Shown here piece after piece: positions 1-9,493 of a stretch of 64,000 nucleotides of DNA. Positions within the stretch are counted from its first letter, which is position 1. Every line of letters starts with the position of its first letter. This DNA comes from Oscillospiraceae bacterium (GTDB taxonomy: Bacteria; Bacillota; Clostridia; Oscillospirales; Oscillospiraceae): positions 62,001 through 126,000 of the forward strand of contig WRLE01000006.1 of NCBI GenBank assembly GCA_009777775.1. The letters run 5' to 3'. The notes under the pieces are model-generated. The model was not told the DNA's origin, made no database searches, and saw only the letters and a list, made by a program, of their open reading frames with translations. A program made the position numbers and the translations under genes.

Positions 1-3000
1 GCCGCTGATCTCGAACGTGATTTCATCATCGCTACCACTAGTCCCTGCTAAGCGCAGCCCAAGTGTTGCGGGGTCTGCACCAACGTCAGCCATGGTGGAA
101 ACCATCATGGAAATCTGGCTGCCGTTGTTGTCGTAGTGATACTCGGTTGTCTTCTCCCAATAGTCCGAAGTTTCTGTGCTATCCACGAGCCTGTTGCGGT
201 TGTCGTAAGCATACACGGTAATTGTATCTGAGTTGTCAATTGAGACGGTCTGGGTTTCCCTGTTACCCGCCACATCGTAGGCATAGGAGGTTTCCCTGCC
301 ATCTGGCTCGACAACCAGCTCTATCCTTCCAAGGTCATCGTAAGAATAGGTAGTCTCGCCCTTCATCTCCAGCTTCGCAGTCATGTTGCCATTTCCATCG
401 TAGGCGTAGTTGAAGGTGCTGAGGTAGCTCCCGTTTTTTGAGTTCGCCAATGTATGGATTCTGTTGTCGGCGTAGTAGGTGTATGTAGCCACTACACCAT
501 TGGGATAAGCCATTGTCTGACGGTTGCCGTTGGGGTAGTATGTATATGTTGTCGTGTCGCTTCCACTTTTAAGCTGCCAGAGCCTCCCCGCTTTGTCGTA
601 GACCCTGGTAACTGCGTTGCCCTTGGGGTCCGTGCTAGTCTGTGCAACATAACCCGAAGACAGTCCCGCCGTTATGTCGAGAAGGTAGGTGCTCAGCCCA
701 ATGCCCGGCACATTCCTAGATATCATGCGGTTAAGGGAGTCGTACTGCATGACTGTAGTTCCATTGGAGTCGGTAACCGTGAGTACGTTTCCGTTGTCAT
801 CGTAGGTATACCCCATGGATTGTCCACCAGCAATTGCAGAGAATAGCCTGCCGTGGATATCATAAGTGTATAATGTTACCGCACCGTTCTGATCTGTTTG
901 GGTCTCCACGCCACCATCGGCGTAGTAAGTATAAACCATTGAATAAGCTGAGTCGATACCCGATGATGTCAACCCTCCTGGCTCAATCCTATGAGTAGGC
1001 AGGTTTCTAGCGTTGTAAACTGTGGTCATTGTATTGCCAGCGGCATCCGTATGGGATGTCATGTTGCCCGCGTTGTCGTAGCCGTATGTAGTTATCTCGC
1101 CAAGTGCGTTCTCAACCTCATAGAGTCTGCCTTGCCCATTGTAGCGATACTGGGTAGATTTGCCGTTGCCATCGGTTTTTACAGTGATATTACCAGCACC
1201 GTCATACTGCTGCCCAAAGGAGTTGCCCTCGCCGTCTATCGTCAGCTTCAGCCTGCCGTTCCTGTCGTAGCGGTACTCTGTAGCGTTGCCCACCGCATCT
1301 ATCGACCAAGTCTGGGCATTGCCGTCATTGTACTTCAATTCCTCGATTAATACACCAAGCGGGTCTCGCCTTTCCACTAGCCTACCCAGTGCATCGTAAT
1401 TATAAGACCATACATTGCCCAACCAGTCGGTGACCGTCTTCAGGTTGCCGTTTTTATCGTAGCCGTATGCAGTGTTCTGGCTGCGAGTTATATTGTTGAC
1501 ATCTTTTACTGAAATGGACGACACTTGCTTCCTATTCAATGCATCATATGTGACGGTTACCATGTTTCCATTACCATCGATTGTGTACCTCGGGTTGCCA
1601 GCCAGGTCGTAGCGGGTGGCGACCGTGATTGCTTCCGAGCCGTTTGCCGCGCTTTCCGTCACGGTGAGAACCCTGCCTTGGTTGTTGTATGTTGTTGTAA
1701 TGCGCCTGCCCATGCCGTCCAAGGAAGATGCGGAGAGACCAAGCTTTGTATACCTGTATGAAACCGTATATGCAGGTATGGTGGCATCACCCATCAGAGT
1801 CGCGCTGCGGAGTCCATTCATGTTGTTAAACTCATAAACTGATGTATTGCCATTGCCATCGGTGGATGTCTTCAGATTGCCGAGGTAGTCATATGTACAG
1901 GTCAGCGACAATACCCCGCCAAGCGTTGTTGTTAGGGCATTCCCCCTAGCGTCGTAAGTGAATATACCTGCTACAGCGTTGGCCTCTGTAACGCTGGAGA
2001 GCCTTCCCATGCCATCATAAGTCATAAGGCTCGTATAGGGCAACCCCGCAAGCTGGCATTCCGGGTCTATGGTCTTGGTAAGCTTGCCACGCATATCGTA
2101 TTCATAGACGGTTCCATAACCACCGAGGTAGCCGAGTGCATCCTGGGATAGCGTGACATTACCGCAACCGTCATATTGGACGTTGCTGACTACCACAGTT
2201 TTCCATGCACCGTTTGAGTCCTTGTAAACCTCAATCCTACGGGAGAGCCTCCCCATGGGGTCGTATTTGTACTCTGTTCGCTCCATGGAGGACAATGGGA
2301 GCGATGCGCTGTATTGCTCCGGTTTTACCTCAGCCGTTAGCCTACCCTGGCGGTCGCGGACGTATAGGCAGACCCCACCTAAGGCATTGGTGGTTTTTAC
2401 TAGGTAGCCTTGTTTGTCATACTCGAAAAAAGTGACTCTGTTCAACTCATCTTTGCATGTCAGAGCATTCCCCGACCAGTCGTAGGTCGTCTCCGTAGCT
2501 AGCGTTGCAGGGCTGTTGTTTTCGTTGAGTCCTGGCTGGCTCGTGGTACGGAGCCTGCCCATCAAGTCGTGGGTATATGTGGTAACTATCCCATTTGCAT
2601 CCGTCGCCGTCTGCAGGTTGCCATCAAGGTCGTACACAAAAGACTCTGTGAGGACTAGGCTCGCCGTGGTTTCGGGGTAGCCGATGATATCCCTCTGCTG
2701 GACTACTGTGTTCCTGGTGGCAACTCTGTCCATGCTGTTGTAGGTCATATAGACATGGTTGTAATTAGACGCGTCGCTATATGATTTTACATCCGTCAGG
2801 TTTCCCGAATTGTCGTAGTCATATACTATCTTTGCCCCATCGCTCCACGTTTCCTGAGCAACGAGTCCATCTAGCCTGTACTGGTAACCCAACGATACAA
2901 GCCCCACCGATGGCACCGTCCCATTTGCAACGCGGCTCGTTGACCAGGTCAATACCGTGACCCTGCCCGCCTTGTCGTAGGCGGTGCCGCTGTATTCGAA

Positions 3001-6000
3001 TTGCCCAGCAGAGGCGGGGTGCCAAGCTCCGATTTGACGGTTGAGACCATCATATGCAAAGTAGCTTGTGTTACTCCTTCCGTCTATAGAGCTGAGGAGG
3101 GTTCCGTTGGCGTTGTAAACGTTTGCTGTGTACGCTCCATCTGGCAGGTCTACCCTGACTGGTCTCCCTGCATGGTCGAAGGTGGTCACTGTGTCCAAAT
3201 AGGTCGAAGCTTCGAAATACTGCCGAACGGTCATCGTAGTTTTGCCGCTCTGGAGTATGGCGTATTCATATTTATACAAATCCACCGATGCTCCCGAAGA
3301 CGTTTCCTTGAATGCAACCCTTTCTAAAAGGTCCATGTCTGTATAATAATATAAGTACACCGCTCCATTTGGTTTTGTCTCGGTCGCTTTGTTACCGTAT
3401 ATGTCGTAGGTGAAGCTGGTAGCGAAGCCCAGCGGGTCTGTGGCGGTTTGGAGGTTGCCGTTGGCATAGTAGGAGTACCTGTAGCCATGGCTAGTTTGAG
3501 TATATGCAGCACCTGCACTGCTCTGAATATGCTCAGAGTCGAAAGCGGCTGCTGTGTCTGCTGATGCCAAGTACTGTTTAGGAGTCACCCTTTGGGTCAG
3601 GCTACCCCTGTGGTTGTATGAGAGCCGCTGTATTCCACTGTCTGGGTATATTGTTTTCAGCAGGTTTCCACTCCTGTCGTAGTAGTGGCTTGTCGTATAC
3701 CCCCTAGGGCTAGTGGTAGATTTTAGCCAGCCTAGCTTGTTGTAATTAAAAGCGGTGGTTTTCCCCATTGGGCTTGTCACAGTGGAGACATAGCCGTATG
3801 CATCGTAGGCATAGCTCGTAACCCCGCCCTCGGGGTCTGTGATGCTTTTTAGCAATCCATGGATGGTCTTGCCGGTCATAGTGAGGGCTTCCCCTGCCGT
3901 GTAGTATGCGTATATTGTAATGGCGAACAAAGACTGGTTGCCTCCAAGGCTGTATATATCTGTACCGTTGAGTGGGCGTGCAATCCTGACAAGATTTACA
4001 CCTGCTGCATCGTAGACATGGAACGTATATTTACCAAGCTCGTCTTTTTCCCAGAGGAGGTTATCTAGCAAGTCGTAGCCGTATTCTCTGAAGCTGCCGT
4101 CTGGGTTGACCACCCTCTCTATATTGCCCCTATTGTCTCGTTCGTAAAAAGTGCTGTTGCCGTTGCGGTCGGTATGGGAGCGGACTTCGCCGTATCTGTT
4201 TATTCCGCCGTCAAGCTCATACTGGGTCAGGGTCTCCCTTCCCTCGGCATCTCTTTCTCTAATAGGGTATATATCCTTGTCGTACCAAGTGGAGGTAGTC
4301 CTGCCATCGCTGTCTGTAACGGTGAGCCTACCCTCGGCGTCGTCGTAGGAGTAAGATCTGGTGTTGCCCTGATTATCTGTAACCGATGAAACCCTAGGCT
4401 GGGCATTCCCTCGCCTCGGGTGGTATACAACGCTCTCGATTATGGTACCTGCGTTATCCTTGACGGTACTCAGAAGCCCGACGGCATCGCCCGATGAGTG
4501 ATACTCATAATAGGTAAAGTATCCATTGGGATTCTTGACGGAGCTGAGCCTGCCTGCGGAGTCATATGCATAGGTAATTATACGCCCTACTGGATCTGTT
4601 ATCGTTGACACCCTGTTGCTTATATATACAATTGTTGTCACTCTGCCAACCTGGTCTGTCACCGAAGTGACCCTGCCAGCGGAATCGACGGCAATGGTAA
4701 TCTGATTACCGTTACGGTCTTTCATCCAGGTCATGTATCCGCTGGCGTTGAATCCGTAGGAGTACCTATCCTTCGTTGTCAGAGTGTAACCTCCTGCTGG
4801 GAGCTTTTCCAATACACCTCTGGAGTCTAGAGCTTTATAGCTACCATTTGTGTTTTTTTGAAAAGTGCAGGCGCTTCCGTTTGGTAGGAACACCACAACC
4901 TCATTTCCAGATTCCTCTATCTTACCTTGGAAGCCAAAAGTCCAGCCAGGGCTGATGTGACTTGCCCTTGTGTCGGAAGAGTTGTAGGTCCTCGTGAACT
5001 CAACGCTGAAGCCCTGAGCCCCATATGAGAGGTCTGTATATGTGCGAGAGAAGTTGCCCGTGAGGTTGATCCTGTCATCGCCAAGATGCCTGTATTCGTT
5101 ACGCAAATTGGAGACGATGGCGAACTCGACGCTACTGAATGGCCCATCAATATTCTGACCTCCAAATGCGTATATACCGAGATCGGTAGCGACAGTTGCG
5201 AAATCGTATCTGACAGCTTTAGGACCGTCCCAGACCAGCCACTCATCGATGGCGGGGCTATATTCGTGGACGACGCTAATTTCGTTGTATCCGTCGAATC
5301 CGCCGATGACATAGAGCGTGTCCATTGCTACGGTACCTGCGTATCCGACAGGGCGGGGCAACGGCTTCCTGCTTGTGTCCCAGGTATTGGTCGAAGGGTC
5401 ATAGACCTGCAGGACATTAGTAGCGGTGGTCGCATTAAGGAAGCCACCCGCTACATAAATTTTACCTCCTATTACCGCTGCGCCTGCTCCGTACCTTGCG
5501 GTGGGCATGTTTGCTCCTGTTGTCCATATGTTGGTCGCTGGGTTGTAGATTCGCACGGCGTTCTGCGCTGCGCCGCTTGCGTTCTTGCCGCCGAACACAT
5601 ATATCAGATTGTTGACCGTGGCTACCGCCATGTCAGCCGTCGCAATCGGTAGCGGGGTTTTTGCAGTCCATGTGTCCGATGCAGGGTTGTATTCCTCCAC
5701 ATTGGTCAGAGCTGCCGTGTTGTTATAACCACCGATGGCGTAGAGCCTGCCGTTTGCCGCAGCCAACCCGAAACCAGCGCGGGCTATCGCCATGGGAGCT
5801 ATTGGAGTATATAGGTTACTTACTTCAGAGTATTTATAGAATGCGTTTCTGTAAAATGTATAATCGTACCCGCCGCCAATGTATATATTATTACCTAGAA
5901 CTGTTGCTCGATGTCCATAGACCCAGTCAGGCATCGTTACTCCATCAGTCCAGGCTATTGACGGAGGAGTATATGTCACCAGCCCTGTGCTATAACCTTG

Positions 6001-9000
6001 CGCATCCTGAGTTATAATGTACGCCTTGTTACCCATTTCAGTAACCGACTGAGTAATGCCACTGAAATTAAAGGATACAAACCCTTCCCATGCGTTCGCA
6101 ATAGGAGAAAACCTGAATCTATCAGATATATTTCCACTCCCTCCAAGATTGTAAAGCGTGCTTCCCAAGACTACGAATTGACTGCCATATTGATAACCTG
6201 AAGCAGTATGCTGACTCCAGCCATTAGCTGGACTATATTTCATATAATTTGTTGAAAAGCTGTCAAAAACAAATAACTCGCTTCCTATGACGCAGCTATA
6301 AATTCCAGTTATTGATACATTCGAATTGCTTAGTGCGCTTATCGTATTAGTTAGCGGGTCATACACATCGGCAGTAGACATATATTGCCCACTAGAATTT
6401 AAGCCACCCATTACTACTATCTTACCATCGTAAAATGCTACATAATGGTAACACCTCGTGTCAGGCATCGTGATTTTTTCTGTCCATATATCAAACTTTG
6501 GATCATATTCGAAAATTTTGTCGTTATTTGTAAATACGCCGTTTTGTGTTGTTGACGACAATCCGCCAACCAAATAAATTTTACCATAAGCTGCCGTTAA
6601 TGAGTACCCATTGCCATAAAACGGCATTGGAGAATCCATGAGAGACCATGCGTCATTTATTGAATCGTAGACAAAAACTTTGTTGGACCTATGCGATGTG
6701 CTATTAACGAACTCGACTCCTCCCATCAGGTATATCTTCCCTCCTGTGGAAACAGTCTTGTAATCGCTCAACGCAACAGGCGGAGAGGCTTTCTCCTCCC
6801 AGCCTAGGTCAATCATTTCCATTGTTGGCATTACACCATAACCATTAATGCCTCCAATTATATAGACCTTTCCATCAAGCAGTAATGTGCCAAAACTTGC
6901 ACGGGCAGTCAAAAGATGAGTCTTAATTATATAATATCGTACTCCCGGGATGTTATCCATTGTTACCAATGAATGGGTTATATCAGATGCATATAGTGAG
7001 TGGGATTTCCCACCTATACCCATGAATCGTTCAGCCGTCAACACCCCTCCCGCATCGGAATTATATACTCTCGCGCTTACAGGACTCGATGAAACTCCTG
7101 TAGCTATACTATATTTATATTCATTTTGCGATAAAGTGCCACCGCTCAAGCCACCTTCAATGTATATCTTCCCATCGTAGTAGAAAGCTACATGATTGGA
7201 AACCCCAACGGTCAGGTTAGGCTTCGCAGTAATCGTGCCATTCGCAATGTTGTACTCATACACCGAGCTAACCGATATCGATGTAAATCCGCCGACAATA
7301 TAAGCAGTATTCGTCCCTGGAATCAAGGTGACAGTGAACGCCCGCATAGCTACTGGCAGCACCAGCGGCAGAGTCGTCCATGTATTCGCAACTGGGTCGT
7401 AGCGTTCTATGGTGTTGAGGTTCGCACCGTTAGAGCCGATTCCACCCATGGCATATATATAACCGCCGTGGACCAAAATTCCGAAATAGCTCCTTGCGCT
7501 GTTCATCCCTTGCACAGCAGTCCATTCGTCCCTGTAGGGGTCGTACTTTTCCACCAGGTTGGTGTATCCGCTGGATACAGCGGTCTGCCCGCCGATTGCA
7601 TAGACTTTGCCATCGATAGCGGCAGCCCTGAGACCGTGCCTCGCTACCGACATTGAAGCCCTATATGTGGCGTGGTTCTCCGCGCCGTATAGCTCGTATC
7701 CATCTTCTTCCTCTGGCGGCTGGTTCGGGACAACGATGGGTAACGGCTCGTCATCGGGTGCATCGATTACATTCTGGTGGGGTCCTGCCTGACCACTGGA
7801 GGCGTAACCTGCATTGAGCAACCTACCACCACCAATTTTATCGACTAGACCAGTCACCGTATCAGCAGATTCCAGTATCCTTTCCTTAGTCTCTTGTGCA
7901 TTACATGAAGAGTATACGCCCAGCACCTCCGCAGCCGCTGCGCTCACAAATGCCGCCGACATTGACGTGCCTGAGACGCTCTCGTATCCACCACCCAGCC
8001 AAAAGCTCACTATGTCCTCGCCCATTGCTGCGATGTCCACCGAGTCAATTCCGTAGTTGGAGAATCTGGAAAGTTTATATTCGTTGTCTACTGAAGCGAC
8101 TGAAATGACATTATCCAGCTCCGAAGAGTAAGCCGCAGGATAGACAGGGTAGTTATCGAGGTTGTACAGTCCATTACCAGCTGCACAGACGAAAAGGCTC
8201 TCGCTGCCTTCCATGGCTTCCCTGAGTGCGGGGTTGTCGAATCGGCTGCCCCAGCTGCAGTTTATTACCTTTGCGCCCATGCTTTCGGCATAGGCTATAG
8301 CCTCGATTATGTCGCTGGTATAGGCTGTGCCTCCCTCGAAGACCTTGATTGGCAATATGACCGCATTCGGCGCCTGCTGCGCTATTATCCCAGCTATGTG
8401 GGTTCCGTGCCACTGGTCCATATATGTGCTTATATCATTGACGCTGTTGTCGCCATTGAAGAAATCCCAGCCGGAGGTGTCGTCTATATAGCCATTGCCG
8501 TCGTCATCGATGCTGTTGTCATGTAGCTCACCGAGATTGGCGAATAGCCTGCCAATTAAGCCCGGGTGCGCCGTGTCTATGCCTGTGTCCAGCACGGCGA
8601 CTATGACCGCTCCGCCGCTCGGAATTGCAAATGAGGTTTCCGTAGCATAGCCAAGTTCCGCTTCGCCTGTTTCTTGCAATGCTGACATCTGCATCGGGTA
8701 GTCGGGCTGTATGTACTCTATTACCAAACCCGCGCTATTCGCTGCTTGCTCTATTGCCTGCCTTGACTCTGCCATCGTCATGGCTACGTCGAACTCCACG
8801 AGGGCATGACCACCGCTGCGGGCTGCACCTTCAGCTTCGATCGTTCTAGCCGTAAACGATGCTTCCAGAGATTGTCCACCCCTTGTGTCAAGGGCTTGGG
8901 CATCGCTCGACGATGCCAGCTTCACGATGTACCTTTGCGTTTCAAAGGTTTCAACTTCCTCCGCCAGCATTGATTCGTATCTAGTCCTTGAATCCACGAT

Positions 9001-9300
9001 GGGTTCGCTCGCCCATGGTTCGCTCTGATGTTGCCAATCGCCACTGTCATAGCTTGTATCTGTTAATCCTGCAACGCTCTGCTTCAGGTCTTCGTCCAGT
9101 ATCGACTGCCAAGCTCTCTGCTCATCTCTTGCAGCCCTTGCGGTCTGAAACGCTGGTTGGAACGATACTGCTCCCATGGACAGCATTACCGCTAATACCC
9201 ATGCTATTGCCCTGGTCGCTGGCTTTGCTGATGCTCTTTTCACCCTGCTTCTTGTTTTCTCCGATGCGTTCACCGATGTTGACTTTGTAGCTTTTATCAT
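1..9300 (-). CDS. Giant secreted subtilase-kelch-RHS/YD-repeat protein (C-terminus outside window)
   Basis: The frame is open from ATG 9300 (AAAGGGG site upstream) to base 1, so at least 3100 residues; the C-terminus is off the window. Residues 31-51 form a hydrophobic export segment ending in an ARA-type cleavage site. A complete S8 peptidase follows: Asp238 in VLDTG, His298 in HGTHIAG, oxyanion Asn376, Ser446 in SGTSMSAAF. About 17 kelch repeats (bases ~7690-5090) carry recurring YAIGG, YDP and W motifs. A DUF6531-like RHS entry domain (~5090-4750) leads into several dozen YD repeats (YDxxGRL) reaching the edge. The RHS part should form a cocoon-like shell around a C-terminal polymorphic domain, which cannot be seen here. 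The protease could act in self-release or processing (inference). Protease, kelch and RHS in one chain is unusual. Neighbour: another secreted protein on the same strand. Confidence 0.93.
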   Translation of the reverse strand, partial: MIKATKSTSVNASEKTRSRVKRASAKPATRAIAWVLAVMLSMGAVSFQPAFQTARAARDEQRAWQSILDEDLKQSVAGLTDTSYDSGDWQHQSEPWASEPIVDSRTRYESMLAEEVETFETQRYIVKLASSSDAQALDTRGGQSLEASFTARTIEAEGAARSGGHALVEFDVAMTMAESRQAIEQAANSAGLVIEYIQPDYPMQMSALQETGEAELGYATETSFAIPSGGAVIVAVLDTGIDTAHPGLIGRLFANLGELHDNSIDDDGNGYIDDTSGWDFFNGDNSVNDISTYMDQWHGTHIAGIIAQQAPNAVILPIKVFEGGTAYTSDIIEAIAYAESMGAKVINCSWGSRFDNPALREAMEGSESLFVCAAGNGLYNLDNYPVYPAAYSSELDNVISVASVDNEYKLSRFSNYGIDSVDIAAMGEDIVSFWLGGGYESVSGTSMSAAFVSAAAAEVLGVYSSCNAQETKERILESADTVTGLVDKIGGGRLLNAGYASSGQAGPHQNVIDAPDDEPLPIVVPNQPPEEEDGYELYGAENHATYRASMSVARHGLRAAAIDGKVYAIGGQTAVSSGYTNLVEKYDPYRDEWTAVQGMNSARSYFGILVHGGYIYAMGGIGSNGANLNTIERYDPVANTWTTLPLVLPVAMRAFTVTLIPGTNTAYIVGGFTSISVSSVYEYNIANGTITAKPNLTVGVSNHVAFYYDGKIYIEGGLSGGTLSQNEYKYSIATGVSSSPVSARVYNSDAGGVLTAERFMGIGGKSHSLYASDITHSLVTMDNIPGVRYYIIKTHLLTARASFGTLLLDGKVYIIGGINGYGVMPTMEMIDLGWEEKASPPVALSDYKTVSTGGKIYLMGGVEFVNSTSHRSNKVFVYDSINDAWSLMDSPMPFYGNGYSLTAAYGKIYLVGGLSSTTQNGVFTNNDKIFEYDPKFDIWTEKITMPDTRCYHYVAFYDGKIVVMGGLNSSGQYMSTADVYDPLTNTISALSNSNVSITGIYSCVIGSELFVFDSFSTNYMKYSPANGWSQHTASGYQYGSQFVVLGSTLYNLGGSGNISDRFRFSPIANAWEGFVSFNFSGITQSVTEMGNKAYIITQDAQGYSTGLVTYTPPSIAWTDGVTMPDWVYGHRATVLGNNIYIGGGYDYTFYRNAFYKYSEVSNLYTPIAPMAIARAGFGLAAANGRLYAIGGYNNTAALTNVEEYNPASDTWTAKTPLPIATADMAVATVNNLIYVFGGKNASGAAQNAVRIYNPATNIWTTGANMPTARYGAGAAVIGGKIYVAGGFLNATTATNVLQVYDPSTNTWDTSRKPLPRPVGYAGTVAMDTLYVIGGFDGYNEISVVHEYSPAIDEWLVWDGPKAVRYDFATVATDLGIYAFGGQNIDGPFSSVEFAIVSNLRNEYRHLGDDRINLTGNFSRTYTDLSYGAQGFSVEFTRTYNSSDTRASHISPGWTFGFQGKIEESGNEVVVFLPNGSACTFQKNTNGSYKALDSRGVLEKLPAGGYTLTTKDRYSYGFNASGYMTWMKDRNGNQITIAVDSAGRVTSVTDQVGRVTTIVYISNRVSTITDPVGRIITYAYDSAGRLSSVKNPNGYFTYYEYHSSGDAVGLLSTVKDNAGTIIESVVYHPRRGNAQPRVSSVTDNQGNTRSYSYDDAEGRLTVTDSDGRTTSTWYDKDIYPIRERDAEGRETLTQYELDGGINRYGEVRSHTDRNGNSTFYERDNRGNIERVVNPDGSFREYGYDLLDNLLWEKDELGKYTFHVYDAAGVNLVRIARPLNGTDIYSLGGNQSLFAITIYAYYTAGEALTMTGKTIHGLLKSITDPEGGVTSYAYDAYGYVSTVTSPMGKTTAFNYNKLGWLKSTTSPRGYTTSHYYDRSGNLLKTIYPDSGIQRLSYNHRGSLTQRVTPKQYLASADTAAAFDSEHIQSSAGAAYTQTSHGYRYSYYANGNLQTATDPLGFATSFTYDIYGNKATETKPNGAVYLYYYTDMDLLERVAFKETSSGASVDLYKYEYAILQSGKTTMTVRQYFEASTYLDTVTTFDHAGRPVRVDLPDGAYTANVYNANGTLLSSIDGRSNTSYFAYDGLNRQIGAWHPASAGQFEYSGTAYDKAGRVTVLTWSTSRVANGTVPSVGLVSLGYQYRLDGLVAQETWSDGAKIVYDYDNSGNLTDVKSYSDASNYNHVYMTYNSMDRVATRNTVVQQRDIIGYPETTASLVLTESFVYDLDGNLQTATDANGIVTTYTHDLMGRLRTTSQPGLNENNSPATLATETTYDWSGNALTCKDELNRVTFFEYDKQGYLVKTTNALGGVCLYVRDRQGRLTAEVKPEQYSASLPLSSMERTEYKYDPMGRLSRRIEVYKDSNGAWKTVVVSNVQYDGCGNVTLSQDALGYLGGYGTVYEYDMRGKLTKTIDPECQLAGLPYTSLMTYDGMGRLSSVTEANAVAGIFTYDARGNALTTTLGGVLSLTCTYDYLGNLKTSTDGNGNTSVYEFNNMNGLRSATLMGDATIPAYTVSYRYTKLGLSASSLDGMGRRITTTYNNQGRVLTVTESAANGSEAITVATRYDLAGNPRYTIDGNGNMVTVTYDALNRKQVSSISVKDVNNITRSQNTAYGYDKNGNLKTVTDWLGNVWSYNYDALGRLVERRDPLGVLIEELKYNDGNAQTWSIDAVGNATEYRYDRNGRLKLTIDGEGNSFGQQYDGAGNITVKTDGNGKSTQYRYNGQGRLYEVENALGEITTYGYDNAGNMTSHTDAAGNTMTTVYNARNLPTHRIEPGGLTSSGIDSAYSMVYTYYADGGVETQTDQNGAVTLYTYDIHGRLFSAIAGGQSMGYTYDDNGNVLTVTDSNGTTVMQYDSLNRMISRNVPGIGLSTYLLDITAGLSSGYVAQTSTDPKGNAVTRVYDKAGRLWQLKSGSDTTTYTYYPNGNRQTMAYPNGVVATYTYYADNRIHTLANSKNGSYLSTFNYAYDGNGNMTAKLEMKGETTYSYDDLGRIELVVEPDGRETSYAYDVAGNRETQTVSIDNSDTITVYAYDNRNRLVDSTETSDYWEKTTEYHYDNNGSQISMMVSTMADVGADPATLGLRLAGTSGSDDEITFEISG

Positions 9301-9493
9301 GCCATACCCCTTTACAGTCATGCGCTTCCGCGCTACCGTTGTATTATGTTAGTATCCAAGTTTTCTAGTGTTTGGAATAATAATTAATTATTTTAGTGCA
9401 ATGGAATTTATTATATCTTATTTGATTTTGCCATTTGTGTATCTTAATCACCCTTTGAGCGGTATCTTTGAAGTTGAGTTAATCGCCCTGATG

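Noticed and set aside
1-9300. Many plus-strand frames of 60-190 codons across the giant gene
   Set aside because: They lie antisense to one continuous, domain-rich minus-strand frame and show no ribosome sites or protein motifs.
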